64,000 nt of DNA from CAG-103 sp905215475. GTDB taxonomy: Bacteria > Bacillota > Clostridia > Oscillospirales > Oscillospiraceae. Numbering within the stretch: the first letter of the stretch is position 1; each line of letters begins with the position of its first letter. Positions 1 to 8,448 of this stretch are shown in pieces. Position numbers and translations under genes: made by a program. The notes below the pieces were generated by a model. It worked only from the letters and a program-made list of their open reading frames with translations, had not been told where the DNA came from and made no database searches. The stretch is from contig CAJMPW010000002.1 in NCBI GenBank assembly GCA_905215475.1, forward strand, positions 189,796-253,795, read 5' to 3'.

Positions 1-1
1 C

Positions 2-223
2 TTTGCGCTCACGGCGCTGTTCACGGTCATCGTGGTCGATCAGCTGCGGGATGCGCGCACGCGCGTCCCCGCCGTGGTCGCGGCGGTGTCGAGCATCGGC
101 GCGCTGCTGCTGCTCGGGCCGGACAAGTTCCTGCTGCCGTCCCTGCTCGTGACGGTCGCGGCGCTCACGCTGCTGCGCCCGGTGCTCGCGCCGAAGTATG
201 CCGAAGGAGGTGCGCAGGCATGA
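2..223 (+). CDS. azlC: AzlC-family branched-chain amino acid exporter subunit (C-terminal end, partial)
   Basis: The window opens inside this gene; about 73 C-terminal residues remain, in frame from base 2. They hold two hydrophobic segments separated by a short polar loop and match the end of AzlC-type permeases. AzlC is the large subunit of a two-component exporter of branched-chain amino acids and their analogues in the cytoplasmic membrane. The stop codon overlaps the start of the next gene by ATGA, so the two are translationally coupled, as expected for azlC-azlD. The N-terminal part lies outside the window. Confidence 0.8.
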   Translation, partial: FALTALFTVIVVDQLRDARTRVPAVVAAVSSIGALLLLGPDKFLLPSLLVTVAALTLLRPVLAPKYAEGGAQA

Positions 224-549
224 CCCTCTCCGTCGGACAGAGCATCGCCATCATCGCGGTCTGCGCCGCGTGCACGTTTTTGGAGCGCTGGCTGCCGTGG
301 CTGCTGTTTGGCCGCCGCGCCGTGCCGAAGGTCGTGGAGTACCTCGGCAAAATTCTGCCAATGGCCGTCATGGTCTCGCTGCTGGTCTACTGTCTGCGCG
401 GAATGCAGTTCAGCTCCGCCGGGGCGTGGGTGCCGCAGGTCATCGCCGTCGGCGTGACGGCGGGTCTGCACTGGTGGCGGCGCAACACGCTGCTGAGCAT
501 CGCCGCCGGCACCGTGTGCTACATGTTGCTCGTGCAGCTCGTCTTTTGA
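220..549 (+). CDS. azlD: AzlD-family small subunit of branched-chain amino acid exporter
   Basis: The protein has 109 residues and three to four hydrophobic segments with few charged residues, the usual size and layout of AzlD. AzlD is the obligate small membrane partner of AzlC. An AAGGAGG site lies at about 204-210, and the ATG overlaps the azlC stop. A strong hairpin terminator follows directly, so the pair forms the end of its operon. Assignment rests on size, topology and the azlC neighbour. Confidence 0.8.
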   Translation: MTLSVGQSIAIIAVCAACTFLERWLPWLLFGRRAVPKVVEYLGKILPMAVMVSLLVYCLRGMQFSSAGAWVPQVIAVGVTAGLHWWRRNTLLSIAAGTVCYMLLVQLVF

Positions 550-553
550 TGCC

Positions 554-587
554 AAACCGGGCGTCCCAGTCGGGACGCCCGGTTTTT
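554..587 (+). terminator. Rho-independent terminator after azlCD
   Basis: A GC-rich 13-bp stem with an AGTC loop is followed by a run of five T on the plus strand, five bases after the azlD stop. Confidence 0.85.
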
Positions 588-589
588 GG

Positions 590-618
590 TTGCACTTGGC
601 CTGCATATCCGTTATAAT
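590..618 (+). promoter_or_regulatory. Sigma-A type promoter for the flippase-like gene
   Basis: TTGCAC (590-595) and a perfect TATAAT (613-618) are separated by 17 bases, about 55 bases before the start at 672. Confidence 0.75.
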
Positions 619-671
619 ATAAGGTCTTAATAAGGTCTTATCAGAATCTTCTCCTGCAGCGAGGTCTGCCC

Positions 672-1709
672 ATGAAACACGACAAGAAAAAACAATGGCT
701 CTCGATCGGCCTGCTGACACTCGGCGCGGCGGCGCTGGCGATCTTTGCCGCCGCCACGCTCGACGCGGGCGACGTGCGCGCCTCGCTCGAGGCGCTGATG
801 CCGGGCTGGACGGCCGCGATCGTCGGGTGCATGCTGCTGTACTACCTGTGCGACGCGCTCAAATACCGGCTCATCACGCGCGCATTCGGCTGCGCGCAGC
901 CGCTCGGCGACAGCATCGACGTATCGATGATCGGCTTTTTCTACTCGGCCGTAACGCCTGCGGCCGCCGGCGGTCAGCCGTTTCAGGTGCTGCATATGCA
1001 CCGCCGCGGCATCCCGACCGGCACGGCCACGTCCGTCATCTGCACGGTCTACAGCCTGTGGAACATCGCGCTCGTGTCGCTCGGCATCGTGGGCGCGTGT
1101 CTGTGCGGCGGCAAGCTCGCGGCGCAGAGCGCGGCATGGATCCCCGTGCTGGCGCTGGGTCTGTTCGTGCACGCGGGGCTGCTGTCGCTCGTGCTGCTCT
1201 CGGCCATTTTTCCGAAGCCGATGTCCGCGTTCGGCACGGCGTGCATCCGCTGGCTGTACCGGCGCCGCCCGTTTTTGCGCCGGGGCGCAGACCCCGCGGC
1301 GGCCGCCGAAAAGTGGTGCGCCTTCGTCGCGGAGTATCACGACGCCTTTGCCGCCGGCATCCGCCACCGCGGCAAGCTCGCCGGGGCGCTCGCGCTCGCG
1401 CTGCTGCAGTGCACGGCGTATATGTCGGTCGCCTACTGCACGTATCGCGGCTTCGGGCTGCGCGGCGTGCCGTTCTGGCAGGTCACGGGCACGCAGGTGC
1501 TGCTGTACATCGGGGCGAGCTGCTTTCCCATGCCGGGCGCGTCCGGCGCGAGCGAGGGCACGTTCTACCTCGCCTTCTCGCCGCTGTTCGGCAGCTATCT
1601 GACGACCGCCATGCTCATCTGGCGGCTGGCGTCGTACTATCTCACGATCGTACTGGGCTACATTGCCGTCGTGGCCGAGCGCGTGACGCTGCGCCATGCG
1701 CAAACGTGA
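672..1709 (+). CDS. Lysylphosphatidylglycerol synthase TM-domain (UPF0104) membrane protein
   Basis: This 345-residue protein is almost wholly membrane-embedded, with about eight or nine hydrophobic segments. It resembles the N-terminal flippase domain of MprF (LPG_synthase_TM family) without the aminoacyl-transferase domain. Typical features are the early cytoplasmic lysine cluster, the AVTPAAAGGQPFQV stretch near residue 95 and a GASGASEG segment near residue 295. Relatives are thought to move lipids or lipid-linked sugars across the membrane, but the substrate here cannot be read from sequence. It is a single-gene unit with its own promoter. The ribosome binding site (GCGAGGTC) is weak. 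Confidence 0.75.
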   Translation: MKHDKKKQWLSIGLLTLGAAALAIFAAATLDAGDVRASLEALMPGWTAAIVGCMLLYYLCDALKYRLITRAFGCAQPLGDSIDVSMIGFFYSAVTPAAAGGQPFQVLHMHRRGIPTGTATSVICTVYSLWNIALVSLGIVGACLCGGKLAAQSAAWIPVLALGLFVHAGLLSLVLLSAIFPKPMSAFGTACIRWLYRRRPFLRRGADPAAAAEKWCAFVAEYHDAFAAGIRHRGKLAGALALALLQCTAYMSVAYCTYRGFGLRGVPFWQVTGTQVLLYIGASCFPMPGASGASEGTFYLAFSPLFGSYLTTAMLIWRLASYYLTIVLGYIAVVAERVTLRHAQT

Positions 1710-1766
1710 AGGCGCGCAAAATCCGCACTTGCAGCGCAAGCGCGCTCCGGCGTGTCCGGCAAACCG

Positions 1767-1801
1767 AAAAGCGGCCGCTCTCGGATGAGAGCGGCCGCTT
1801 G
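1767..1801 (-). terminator. Terminator downstream of tRNA-Leu (possibly bidirectional)
   Basis: A 12-13 bp perfect inverted repeat with a four-base loop is followed on the minus strand by TTTT. It sits four bases past the tRNA 3' end and may also stop the convergent flippase-like gene. Confidence 0.7.
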
Positions 1802-1804
1802 CTT

Positions 1805-1892
1805 TGGTGCCGGCGGCGGGGATCGAACCCGCACAGTGTTGCCACCGAGGGATTTTAAGTCCCTTGCGTCTGCCTGTTTCGCCACGCCGGCA
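1805..1892 (-). tRNA. tRNA-Leu (anticodon UAA)
   Basis: On the minus strand the 88-nt sequence folds as a class II tRNA. The acceptor GCCGGCG pairs with CGCCGGC, the anticodon loop GGGACTTAAAATCCC carries UAA, a long variable arm is present, the T-arm is GGGTTCGATCCCC, and CCA is encoded. Confidence 0.95.
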
Positions 1893-1902
1893 TACCCACC
1901 AT

Positions 1903-1932
1903 ATCGTACCACCGGCGGCGCGTCCCTGTCAA
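1903..1932 (-). promoter_or_regulatory. Promoter of tRNA-Leu
   Basis: On the minus strand TTGACA (1927-1932) and TACGAT (1903-1908) are 18 bases apart, ten bases before the tRNA 5' end, as expected for a stable-RNA promoter. Confidence 0.7.
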
Positions 1933-2002
1933 GGGCAGGAAACACGGCGCACGGCGGCAAAAAATCGCCCCCCGGCAGCGGCAGATAACCAACACGCGCC
2001 TC

Positions 2003-2031
2003 TTGCATCTGCGCAGATATTTTGATAAAAT
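2003..2031 (+). promoter_or_regulatory. Promoter of the recJ operon
   Basis: TTGCAT (2003-2008), 17 bases, TAAAAT (2026-2031). A second weaker pair, TTGATA (2022) and TATATC (2044), overlaps it. Confidence 0.55.
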
Positions 2032-2072
2032 AATAAATTATTGTATATCTGGATTCGAGGCACACAGCGCAT

Positions 2073-4088
2073 ATGAAATACCGCAATTGGAAAATTCCAT
2101 ATACCACGCCGCAGCCGCCGGAGGCGCTGCTGCGCGCGGGCTATTCCCCGCTGCTGGCGGTGCTGCTGGCGCTGCGCGGCTATGACGACGCCGGGCAGGC
2201 GCGCGATTTTCTCAGCGGCGGCGACCAGAGCGTGTTCGACCCCATGCTTTTGCAGGACATGGACAAGGCCGTCGCGCGCATCCGCGCCGCCATCGAGCGG
2301 CGGGAGCACGTGGCCGTCTTTGGCGACTATGACGTCGACGGCATCACATCGACGTGCGTGCTCACGGACTATCTGCGCCGCCGCGGCGTGCCCGTGCACC
2401 CGTACATCCCCGACCGCATCGAGGAGGGCTACGGCCTGAACATGGACGCGATCACGAGCCTCCAGCGCGCCGACGACATCACGCTCATCATCACCGTCGA
2501 CTGCGGCATCACCGCCATCGACGAGACGAACTATGCCCTGCAGCGCGGCATCGACATGGTCATCACCGACCACCACGAGTGCAGCGGGCAAGCGATCCCG
2601 AACGCCGTGGCCGTCGTCGACCCGAAGCGCCCCGGCTCGCAGTATCCCAACGGCGGGCTTGCGGGCGTGGGCGTGGCGTTCAAGCTGCTGTGCGCGCTCG
2701 AGGGCGACAGCGCGCAGGTGCTGCACGACTACGGCGACCTCGTCGCCATCGGCACGGTGGCGGACGTCATGCCCCTCACGGGCGAAAACCGCTACCTCGT
2801 GGCGCAGGGTCTGGCGCAGATCAACACCAACCCGCGCCCCGGCATCCGTGCGCTGCTGCACGAGTGCGGTGCGGAGGGGCGGCCTGTCACGGCCACGACC
2901 ATCGGCTTCACGCTCGCGCCGCGCATCAACGCGGCCGGACGCCTTGGAAAAACGGCCATCGCCGCGCTGCTGCTGCTGACCGATGACAGCGCCGACGCCG
3001 ACCGCTACGCCGCCGGGCTCTGCCAGCTCAACCGCGAGCGGCAGGAGCTCGAGCAGCAGATCTGGGAGGAAGCCTCGGCCATCGCGTGCCGCTATCCGCC
3101 GCGCGCACCGCTCGTGCTCGCAAGCGACACGTGGCATCAGGGCGTGATCGGCATCGCCGCCTCGCGCCTGAGTGAGGAGTTTCACCTGCCGACGATCATG
3201 ATCTGCTGCGACGGTGAGCGCGGCAAGGGCTCGTGCCGCAGCTTCGGCGGCTTCAACCTGTATAACGCTCTGAGCGCCTGCTCGGAGTATCTCGAGGGCT
3301 TCGGCGGCCACGCGCTGGCGGCCGGGCTGACCATCCGGCGCGAGAATATCGACCGCTTCCGCCGCGCGCTCGGCGAGTATTACCGGCAAAACCCGGCCGA
3401 CGACCTGCCGGAGCTCACGTGCGACCTGCGCGTGGACGATCCGCACCTGCTGACCATGGCGTGCATCGAGTCGCTCGACGCGCTCGAGCCGTGCGGCAAC
3501 GGCAACCCCAAGCCTCTGCTGTGCATCACGGGCGCGCGGCTGGTCAACGCCGTGCCCATCGGCGGCGGCCGCCATCTGCGGCTGCACTTTGCCAAGGGCG
3601 GGTATAATTATGCCGGCATCTTCTTCTCCTGCACCCCGGCGGAGCTCGGCGTGCGCATCGGCCAGTGGGCGGATGTGGCCTTCACGCCGCAGATCAACGA
3701 ATTCCGCGGCCGCCGCAGCGTGCAGCTGCTCGTGACCGACGTGCGCCCGAGCGACCCGCTGCCGCTGTGCAGCGCGCTGCTCAAAAACCAGTGTGTACCC
3801 GCGTGGGACACGGTGGATCTGTACCCCCTGCGGGCGGATTTCGCCGTGGCGTGGCGCTGGCTGAAAGCGCCGATGGTCTTTTCCCTTTCGGAGCTGCCGG
3901 AGCGCGCGCCCATGCGCCCGGAGAAATTCTGCGTGTGCCTGCGCGTCATGGCCGAGATGGGACTCGCCGCCGTCGACTTCGACGGGGAGCTGCTGCGCCT
4001 GCGCCCGCTGCCGACCAGCGGCAAGGTGGACCTCGGCGCATCCAAGCTGCTGCAGGCGCTGCGTGACCGCCGGCAGAAGCTGCTATGA
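2073..4088 (+). CDS. recJ: Single-stranded-DNA-specific exonuclease RecJ
   Basis: RecJ degrades single-stranded DNA 5' to 3' in recombination repair and mismatch repair. The 671-residue protein shows the DHH phosphoesterase motifs in order: GDYDVDG at about 84-90, TVDCG at 141-145, TDHHE at 165-169 and a GGLAGVGVA motif near 194. The DHHA1 domain follows with GKGSCRS near 384 and GGHALAAG near 411, then an OB-fold region and a C-terminal extension as in other Firmicutes. The stop overlaps an in-frame upstream ATG of the rel reading frame. Gene order recJ-rel-dtd is conserved in Firmicutes, but the apt gene often found between recJ and rel is absent. Confidence 0.95.
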   Translation: MKYRNWKIPYTTPQPPEALLRAGYSPLLAVLLALRGYDDAGQARDFLSGGDQSVFDPMLLQDMDKAVARIRAAIERREHVAVFGDYDVDGITSTCVLTDYLRRRGVPVHPYIPDRIEEGYGLNMDAITSLQRADDITLIITVDCGITAIDETNYALQRGIDMVITDHHECSGQAIPNAVAVVDPKRPGSQYPNGGLAGVGVAFKLLCALEGDSAQVLHDYGDLVAIGTVADVMPLTGENRYLVAQGLAQINTNPRPGIRALLHECGAEGRPVTATTIGFTLAPRINAAGRLGKTAIAALLLLTDDSADADRYAAGLCQLNRERQELEQQIWEEASAIACRYPPRAPLVLASDTWHQGVIGIAASRLSEEFHLPTIMICCDGERGKGSCRSFGGFNLYNALSACSEYLEGFGGHALAAGLTIRRENIDRFRRALGEYYRQNPADDLPELTCDLRVDDPHLLTMACIESLDALEPCGNGNPKPLLCITGARLVNAVPIGGGRHLRLHFAKGGYNYAGIFFSCTPAELGVRIGQWADVAFTPQINEFRGRRSVQLLVTDVRPSDPLPLCSALLKNQCVPAWDTVDLYPLRADFAVAWRWLKAPMVFSLSELPERAPMRPEKFCVCLRVMAEMGLAAVDFDGELLRLRPLPTSGKVDLGASKLLQALRDRRQKLL

Positions 4089-4135
4089 AACATTATCAGG
4101 AAATTCCCATTCCTTTTTGGAAAGGAGCAACCCCC

Positions 4136-6463
4136 ATGTCTGACGCGACCCGCGCCGAAACCGCGGCCTCGACGCCTTACGACCTCGAGGCGCATTATCA
4201 GGAACTGGAACAGAAGATCACCTCCGCCGGCATCCCGGCGGACCTCGGCCGCGTGCGCGCGGCCTTCGAGTGCGCCGACCGCGCGCATTCGGGGCAAAAG
4301 CGCCGCGACGGCTCACCCTACGTGTCGCACTGCATCGCCGCCGCCATCATCACGGCGGAGATGGGGCTCGACGAGGACTCCATCATCTCGGCGCTGCTGC
4401 ACGACACGATCGAGGACACCTCGCTCACGCATGACGACATCGCGCGCAGCTTCGGCAGCTCGGTGGCCGACATCGTTGAGGGCGTCACCAAGCTCACACG
4501 CGTGCAGTACACGAGCGTTGAGGAGCAGCAGATGGAGAATATGCGCAAGATGCTGCTGGCCATGGCCAAGGACATCCGCGTCATCCTCATCAAGATGGCC
4601 GACCGTCTGCACAATATGCGCACGATGGCCTATCAGAGCGAGGAGAAGCAGCGCATCAAATCCCTCGAGACGATGGAGATCTACGCCCCCATCGCGCACC
4701 GCCTCGGTATGCAGAAGATCAAGTGGGAGCTCGAAGACCTCTCGCTGCTCTACCTCGACCCCGATGGCTACCGCGCCATCACGGACGCGCTCGACAAGCG
4801 TATGCCGACGCTGGAAAAATTCATGGACGAGATGCGCACGCAGATCCGCGAGCGGCTGGAGCTCGACGGCGTGCACGCCACCATCTCGAGCCGCATCAAG
4901 CACATCTACAGCATCTACCGCAAGATGTACGCGCAGAAGCTCGACATCAACGGTATTTTTGACCTGTGCGCGTTCCGCGTGATCGTGGACACGATCCCCG
5001 ACTGCTACAACGTGCTCGGCATCATCCACGATATGTACAAGCCGCTGCCCGGCCGCTTCAAGGACTATATCAGCACACCGAAGCCGAATATGTACCAGAG
5101 CGTGCACACGACGGTCATCGGCTCGGAGGGCATCCCGTTCGAGGTGCAGATCCGCACGTGGGAGATGCACATGACGGCGGAATACGGCGTCGCGGCGCAC
5201 TGGAAATACAAGACCGGCAGCGGTGAGGGCACCAAGGCCGGCGACGAGGAGAAGTTCGCGTGGATCCGCCGCCTGCTCGAGACGCAGCAGGAGTCCGACG
5301 CGCAGGACTTTTTCCACAATCTGAAGGTGGATATGTTCGCCGACGAGGTGTTCGTGTTCTCGCCGAAGGGCGACGTGATCAACCTGCCCGCCGGCGCGAC
5401 GCCGATCGACTTCGCCTACAGCATCCACTCCGCGATCGGCAACAGCATGGTCGGCGCAACGGTCAACGGCCGCATCGTCAACTTCGACTACGTGCTGCAA
5501 AACGGCGACATCGTCGACATCCGCACGTCGAAAAACGCGCCCGGTCCGAGCCGCGACTGGCTCAATCTCGCCAAGAGCGGCGCCGCGCGCACGAAGATCA
5601 AGCAGTGGTTCAAGCGCGAGCGCCGCGAGGAGAACATCACCCACGGCAAGGAGCAGTTTGAGCGCGAGCTGCGCGCCAACGGCATCGCCCCGGCCGACAT
5701 CATGGGCGACGAGATCCTGCCGCTGATCCTCAAGCGGCTGGCCTTCACCTCGCTCGACGATCTGTACGCCGCCATCGGCTACGGCGGCGTGACCTCCACG
5801 CGCACCGTCAACCGCATCCGCGACGAGATCCTGCGCAGCCAGAAGGCCAACCAGAAAAACGCCATCGACCGCATCAATGAGGCGGCCGAGCGCCGCAGCA
5901 AGCGCCCGCGCCACGCCGTGCACGGCATCCTCGTCGAGGGGCTCGATAACTGCCTCATCAAATTCTCCCGCTGCTGCACGCCGGTGCCCGGTGACAGCAT
6001 CATCGGCTTCATCACGCGCGGCGCGGGCGTGTCCATCCACCGCACGGACTGCGAAAACTACCTCGCCAGCCGCGACAATCCGGAGACCGCTGGCCGCTGG
6101 ATCCGCGTGAGCTGGGCGGAGAACACCACCGATTCCTACGGCACGACGCTCACGCTGCTCAGCGCACAGCGCTCGGGTCTCGTGATGGACGTGGCCACCG
6201 CGCTCAACACGCTCAACGCCAAGGTGCGCACGCTCACCGCGCGCGACGTGGACAGCGGCCGCTCGACCATCACGATCACGGTCGAGGTGCACGATCTGTC
6301 CGAGCTGCGCACGATCATCAGCCGCCTGAGCGCCATCCGCGGCGTCATCCGCATCTCGCGCAGCGGCGCATCCGACACCGCGAAGGCCACCGCAAACACG
6401 GCGGAAATGCAGGCCGAGCACGCCAAAAACACCAAGAAAGCCAAACAGGAGGGCAAAGCATGA
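4136..6463 (+). CDS. rel: Bifunctional (p)ppGpp synthetase/hydrolase (Rel)
   Basis: This long RelA/SpoT homologue of 775 residues makes and degrades the stringent-response alarmone (p)ppGpp. The HD hydrolase domain carries HDTIED near residue 89. The synthetase domain carries RFKDYIS near 306, the RxKD form typical of bifunctional enzymes rather than the ExDD of synthetase-only RelA. A TGS domain begins near 402 (DEVFVFSPKGD), and an ACT domain ends the protein. The start at 4136 is preferred over the in-frame ATG at 4085 because AAAGGAG lies at 4121-4127. The stop overlaps the dtd start by ATGA. Confidence 0.95.
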   Translation: MSDATRAETAASTPYDLEAHYQELEQKITSAGIPADLGRVRAAFECADRAHSGQKRRDGSPYVSHCIAAAIITAEMGLDEDSIISALLHDTIEDTSLTHDDIARSFGSSVADIVEGVTKLTRVQYTSVEEQQMENMRKMLLAMAKDIRVILIKMADRLHNMRTMAYQSEEKQRIKSLETMEIYAPIAHRLGMQKIKWELEDLSLLYLDPDGYRAITDALDKRMPTLEKFMDEMRTQIRERLELDGVHATISSRIKHIYSIYRKMYAQKLDINGIFDLCAFRVIVDTIPDCYNVLGIIHDMYKPLPGRFKDYISTPKPNMYQSVHTTVIGSEGIPFEVQIRTWEMHMTAEYGVAAHWKYKTGSGEGTKAGDEEKFAWIRRLLETQQESDAQDFFHNLKVDMFADEVFVFSPKGDVINLPAGATPIDFAYSIHSAIGNSMVGATVNGRIVNFDYVLQNGDIVDIRTSKNAPGPSRDWLNLAKSGAARTKIKQWFKRERREENITHGKEQFERELRANGIAPADIMGDEILPLILKRLAFTSLDDLYAAIGYGGVTSTRTVNRIRDEILRSQKANQKNAIDRINEAAERRSKRPRHAVHGILVEGLDNCLIKFSRCCTPVPGDSIIGFITRGAGVSIHRTDCENYLASRDNPETAGRWIRVSWAENTTDSYGTTLTLLSAQRSGLVMDVATALNTLNAKVRTLTARDVDSGRSTITITVEVHDLSELRTIISRLSAIRGVIRISRSGASDTAKATANTAEMQAEHAKNTKKAKQEGKA

Positions 6464-6903
6464 GAGCTGTCATCACCCGTGTGAACGAAGCGTCCGTCAC
6501 GATCGGCGGACAGGAGACCGCGCGCATCGGCAAGGGGTTTCTCGTGCTGCTGGGCGTGCACGTGTCCGACACAGAGGCCGAGGCCGACCGCATCGTCGAC
6601 AAGGTCTGCGGTCTGCGCGTGTTTGAAGATGCCAATGGCAAAATGAACGTCAACCCCACCGATGCGGGCGCCGAGCTGCTGATCGTGAGCCAGTTCACGC
6701 TCTTTGCCGACTGCCGCTCCCGCCGCCCCGGCTTCACGGCCGCCGCCCGGCCGGATACCGCCGTGCCGCTCTATGAGCGCGTGATCGCCGGCTGTCAGGC
6801 CCGCGGCTTCACCGTGCGCACGGGCGAGTTCGGCGCGGATATGCTCGTCTCCTCCGTCAACGACGGACCTGTCACCATTCTGCTCGATACCGATCAATTA
6901 TAA
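6460..6903 (+). CDS. dtd: D-aminoacyl-tRNA deacylase
   Basis: The enzyme hydrolyses D-amino acids mischarged on tRNA (DTD family) and also clears Gly-tRNA-Ala. The 147-residue length is standard. The two diagnostic motifs are present: SQFTLFAD near residue 78 and NDGPVTI near 137. The gene is translationally coupled to rel (ATGA overlap), matching the conserved rel-dtd order of Firmicutes. Confidence 0.95.
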   Translation: MRAVITRVNEASVTIGGQETARIGKGFLVLLGVHVSDTEAEADRIVDKVCGLRVFEDANGKMNVNPTDAGAELLIVSQFTLFADCRSRRPGFTAAARPDTAVPLYERVIAGCQARGFTVRTGEFGADMLVSSVNDGPVTILLDTDQL

Positions 6904-6915
6904 GGAGGTCACCCT

Positions 6916-7533
6916 ATGCTCATCAAATGTCTGCCCGTCGGGCACCTCATGACCAACTGCTACATCGTCACCGACGAGACCACGCTCGAGTGCGCCGTCA
7001 TCGATCCGGGCGACGAGTCCAACACCATCCTCTACTACCTGGAGGACAACCACCTCACCTGCCGCGCCATCCTGCTCACGCACGGTCACTATGACCACAC
7101 CGGCGCCGTCTACGCCGTGCACGAGGAGACCGGCGCACCCGTGTATATGCACGCGCTCGACGCGGGCACGGCCGTCGCGTTCGACAGCTTCTCGTTCGTC
7201 CCGCCCAAGGGCACGATCTTTTATAAGGAGGGCGATGAGGTCAAGGTCGGCAGCCTGACCTTCCGCGTCATGGAGACGCCCGGCCACACCCCCGGCGGCG
7301 TGACGCTCATCTGCGGCGATGCGCTCTTCACCGGCGACACGCTCTTCAACGGCTCGTGCGGCCGCACGGATTTCGAGGGCGGCAGCATGGATGTCGAGCT
7401 GCAGTCGCTGGCAAGGATCGCGGCGCTGCCCGGCGATTACGAGGTCTATCCCGGTCATATGGACTGCACCACGCTCGAGACCGAGCGCCGCTTCAACCCC
7501 TATCTGACCGCGCTGCAGCACCGCGGACAGTAA
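6916..7533 (+). CDS. Metallo-beta-lactamase-fold hydrolase (glyoxalase II-like, YcbL type)
   Basis: This 205-residue cytoplasmic protein carries the zinc-binding motif HGHYDH at residues 56-61. Later come metal-ligand segments ETPGHTPGG near 117 and a GD(T)LF segment near 135. It is the size of YcbL/YqgX-type hydrolases, which resemble glyoxalase II but lack its C-terminal helical domain. Substrate is unknown; thioester hydrolysis is a family guess. An AAGGAGG site lies seven to eight bases before the ATG, 12 bases after dtd, so it is last in the recJ-rel-dtd operon. Its final codons and terminator are repeated after the next gene. Confidence 0.85.
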   Translation: MLIKCLPVGHLMTNCYIVTDETTLECAVIDPGDESNTILYYLEDNHLTCRAILLTHGHYDHTGAVYAVHEETGAPVYMHALDAGTAVAFDSFSFVPPKGTIFYKEGDEVKVGSLTFRVMETPGHTPGGVTLICGDALFTGDTLFNGSCGRTDFEGGSMDVELQSLARIAALPGDYEVYPGHMDCTTLETERRFNPYLTALQHRGQ

Positions 7534-7581
7534 AACTGCACAAACGAAACCGGCAGAAGTTCGCTTCTGCCGGTTTTTTGC
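7524..7581 (+). repeat. 58-bp direct repeat, copy 1 (gene end plus terminator)
   Basis: The block holds the last codons (Gly-Gln-stop) of the hydrolase gene and its terminator. It matches 8263-8320 at 55 of 58 bases; the three differences are adjacent. Confidence 0.9.
7547..7580 (+). terminator. Terminator of the recJ-rel-dtd-hydrolase operon
   Basis: An 11-bp stem (ACCGGCAGAAG and its complement) with a short loop is followed by six T. Confidence 0.9.
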
Positions 7582-7600
7582 GCGCGCAAAGGTTCTTTGC

Positions 7601-7630
7601 GTGACAAATCGCGCCCGCGCATGGTATGCT
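7601..7630 (+). promoter_or_regulatory. Promoter of the XRE-family gene
   Basis: GTGACA (7601-7606), 18 bases, TATGCT (7625-7630). Its position supports translation starting at 7649 rather than at an upstream in-frame GTG at 7601. Confidence 0.55.
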
Positions 7631-7648
7631 TTGGGCGAGGTGAACACC

Positions 7649-8272
7649 ATGCGCGACATTGGAGCCAACATCCGCCGCGCCCGCGTGCGCCAGAAGCTGA
7701 CGCAGGACGATCTGGCGCAGACCGTGCACACGACGCGGCAGACCATATCGAATTACGAGACCGGCCGCTCCCGCCCGGACGTGGAGACGCTGCAGCGGCT
7801 CGCAGACGCGCTCGGCGTCGAGCTCACGGAGCTGCTGGACGGGGCGCCATCCGCCGATGCCCGCCGGACAGCGCTGCGCAGGGTGTGCATCATGGGGGCC
7901 GTCACGCTCATACTGGCCGGGCTGTGGGCATACCTGCACGCGGTCTGTCTCCGGCAGTACCAGCGCGGGGGCATGGCGCCGTTGGCAGCCATGCTCATAA
8001 CCGAGCCGCTGCTGCTGTGCGCGCTGGCATGGACGCTGCTGCAGGCGCTGCACATGGTCACGCGTCTGCGGCCGCGGCGCTGTGCGCCCTGGGTGCACCC
8101 GCTCGTCCGGGTGCTGTTCGGCCTGTGTCTGGCAATTCTGGTCGCCAGCATTGTTCTGCCCGCCTCCGGCGTGATATTGCCGCGGCTGTATGGCGGCCGC
8201 GCTGCCACGGCAGCGCTGTTTTTTCTCCTCGGCGCGCTGCTCTGGCTGACGCAGCTGGACACCGGACAGTAA
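7649..8272 (+). CDS. XRE-family transcriptional regulator with C-terminal membrane domain
   Basis: The 207-residue protein begins with a Cro/C1-type helix-turn-helix (about residues 4-58, with TQDDLAQTVHTTRQTISNYE). About four hydrophobic helices follow, spanning residues 75 to 205. This soluble-HTH plus membrane-bundle design is common in clostridia, and the ligand and targets are unknown. The start at 7649 has GCGAGGTG six bases upstream. The gene stands alone between two copies of a 58-bp repeat, and its last two residues and stop are part of the second copy, suggesting it was inserted or duplicated into the locus. Confidence 0.8.
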   Translation: MRDIGANIRRARVRQKLTQDDLAQTVHTTRQTISNYETGRSRPDVETLQRLADALGVELTELLDGAPSADARRTALRRVCIMGAVTLILAGLWAYLHAVCLRQYQRGGMAPLAAMLITEPLLLCALAWTLLQALHMVTRLRPRRCAPWVHPLVRVLFGLCLAILVASIVLPASGVILPRLYGGRAATAALFFLLGALLWLTQLDTGQ

Positions 8273-8320
8273 AACTGCACAAACACGACCGGCAGAAGTT
8301 CGCTTCTGCCGGTTTTTTGC
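8263..8320 (+). repeat. 58-bp direct repeat, copy 2
   Basis: Near-identical to 7524-7581 and likewise spans the last codons and terminator of the gene before it. Confidence 0.9.
8287..8318 (+). terminator. Terminator of the XRE-family gene
   Basis: Same 11-bp stem and six-T tail as the terminator at 7547-7580. Confidence 0.9.
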
Positions 8321-8349
8321 CGTTTTCGGCGCAAAAATGCCATGCAGCC

Positions 8350-8378
8350 TTGCATTTTATAGACAGGCGTGGTATATT
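8350..8378 (+). promoter_or_regulatory. Promoter of the hom-ask-asd operon
   Basis: TTGCAT (8350-8355), 17 bases, TATATT (8373-8378). The 70-base leader to hom shows no clear attenuator. Confidence 0.7.
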
Positions 8379-8448
8379 GTTCTCGCTCGAAAAACATATG
8401 TCCGCTTATCGCGGTCAATTTTCATCGGATCTAAAGTGAGGGAACATC

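Noticed and set aside
1929..3587. A 552-codon minus-strand open frame across recJ
   Set aside because: It is antisense to a clear recJ with all DHH motifs, its composition is arginine/alanine/histidine-rich, and it has no ribosome site. Long antisense frames are common in such GC-rich DNA.
7524..8320. CRISPR-like array from the repeated terminators
   Set aside because: Only two copies, spaced by a whole gene, each being a gene end plus terminator.
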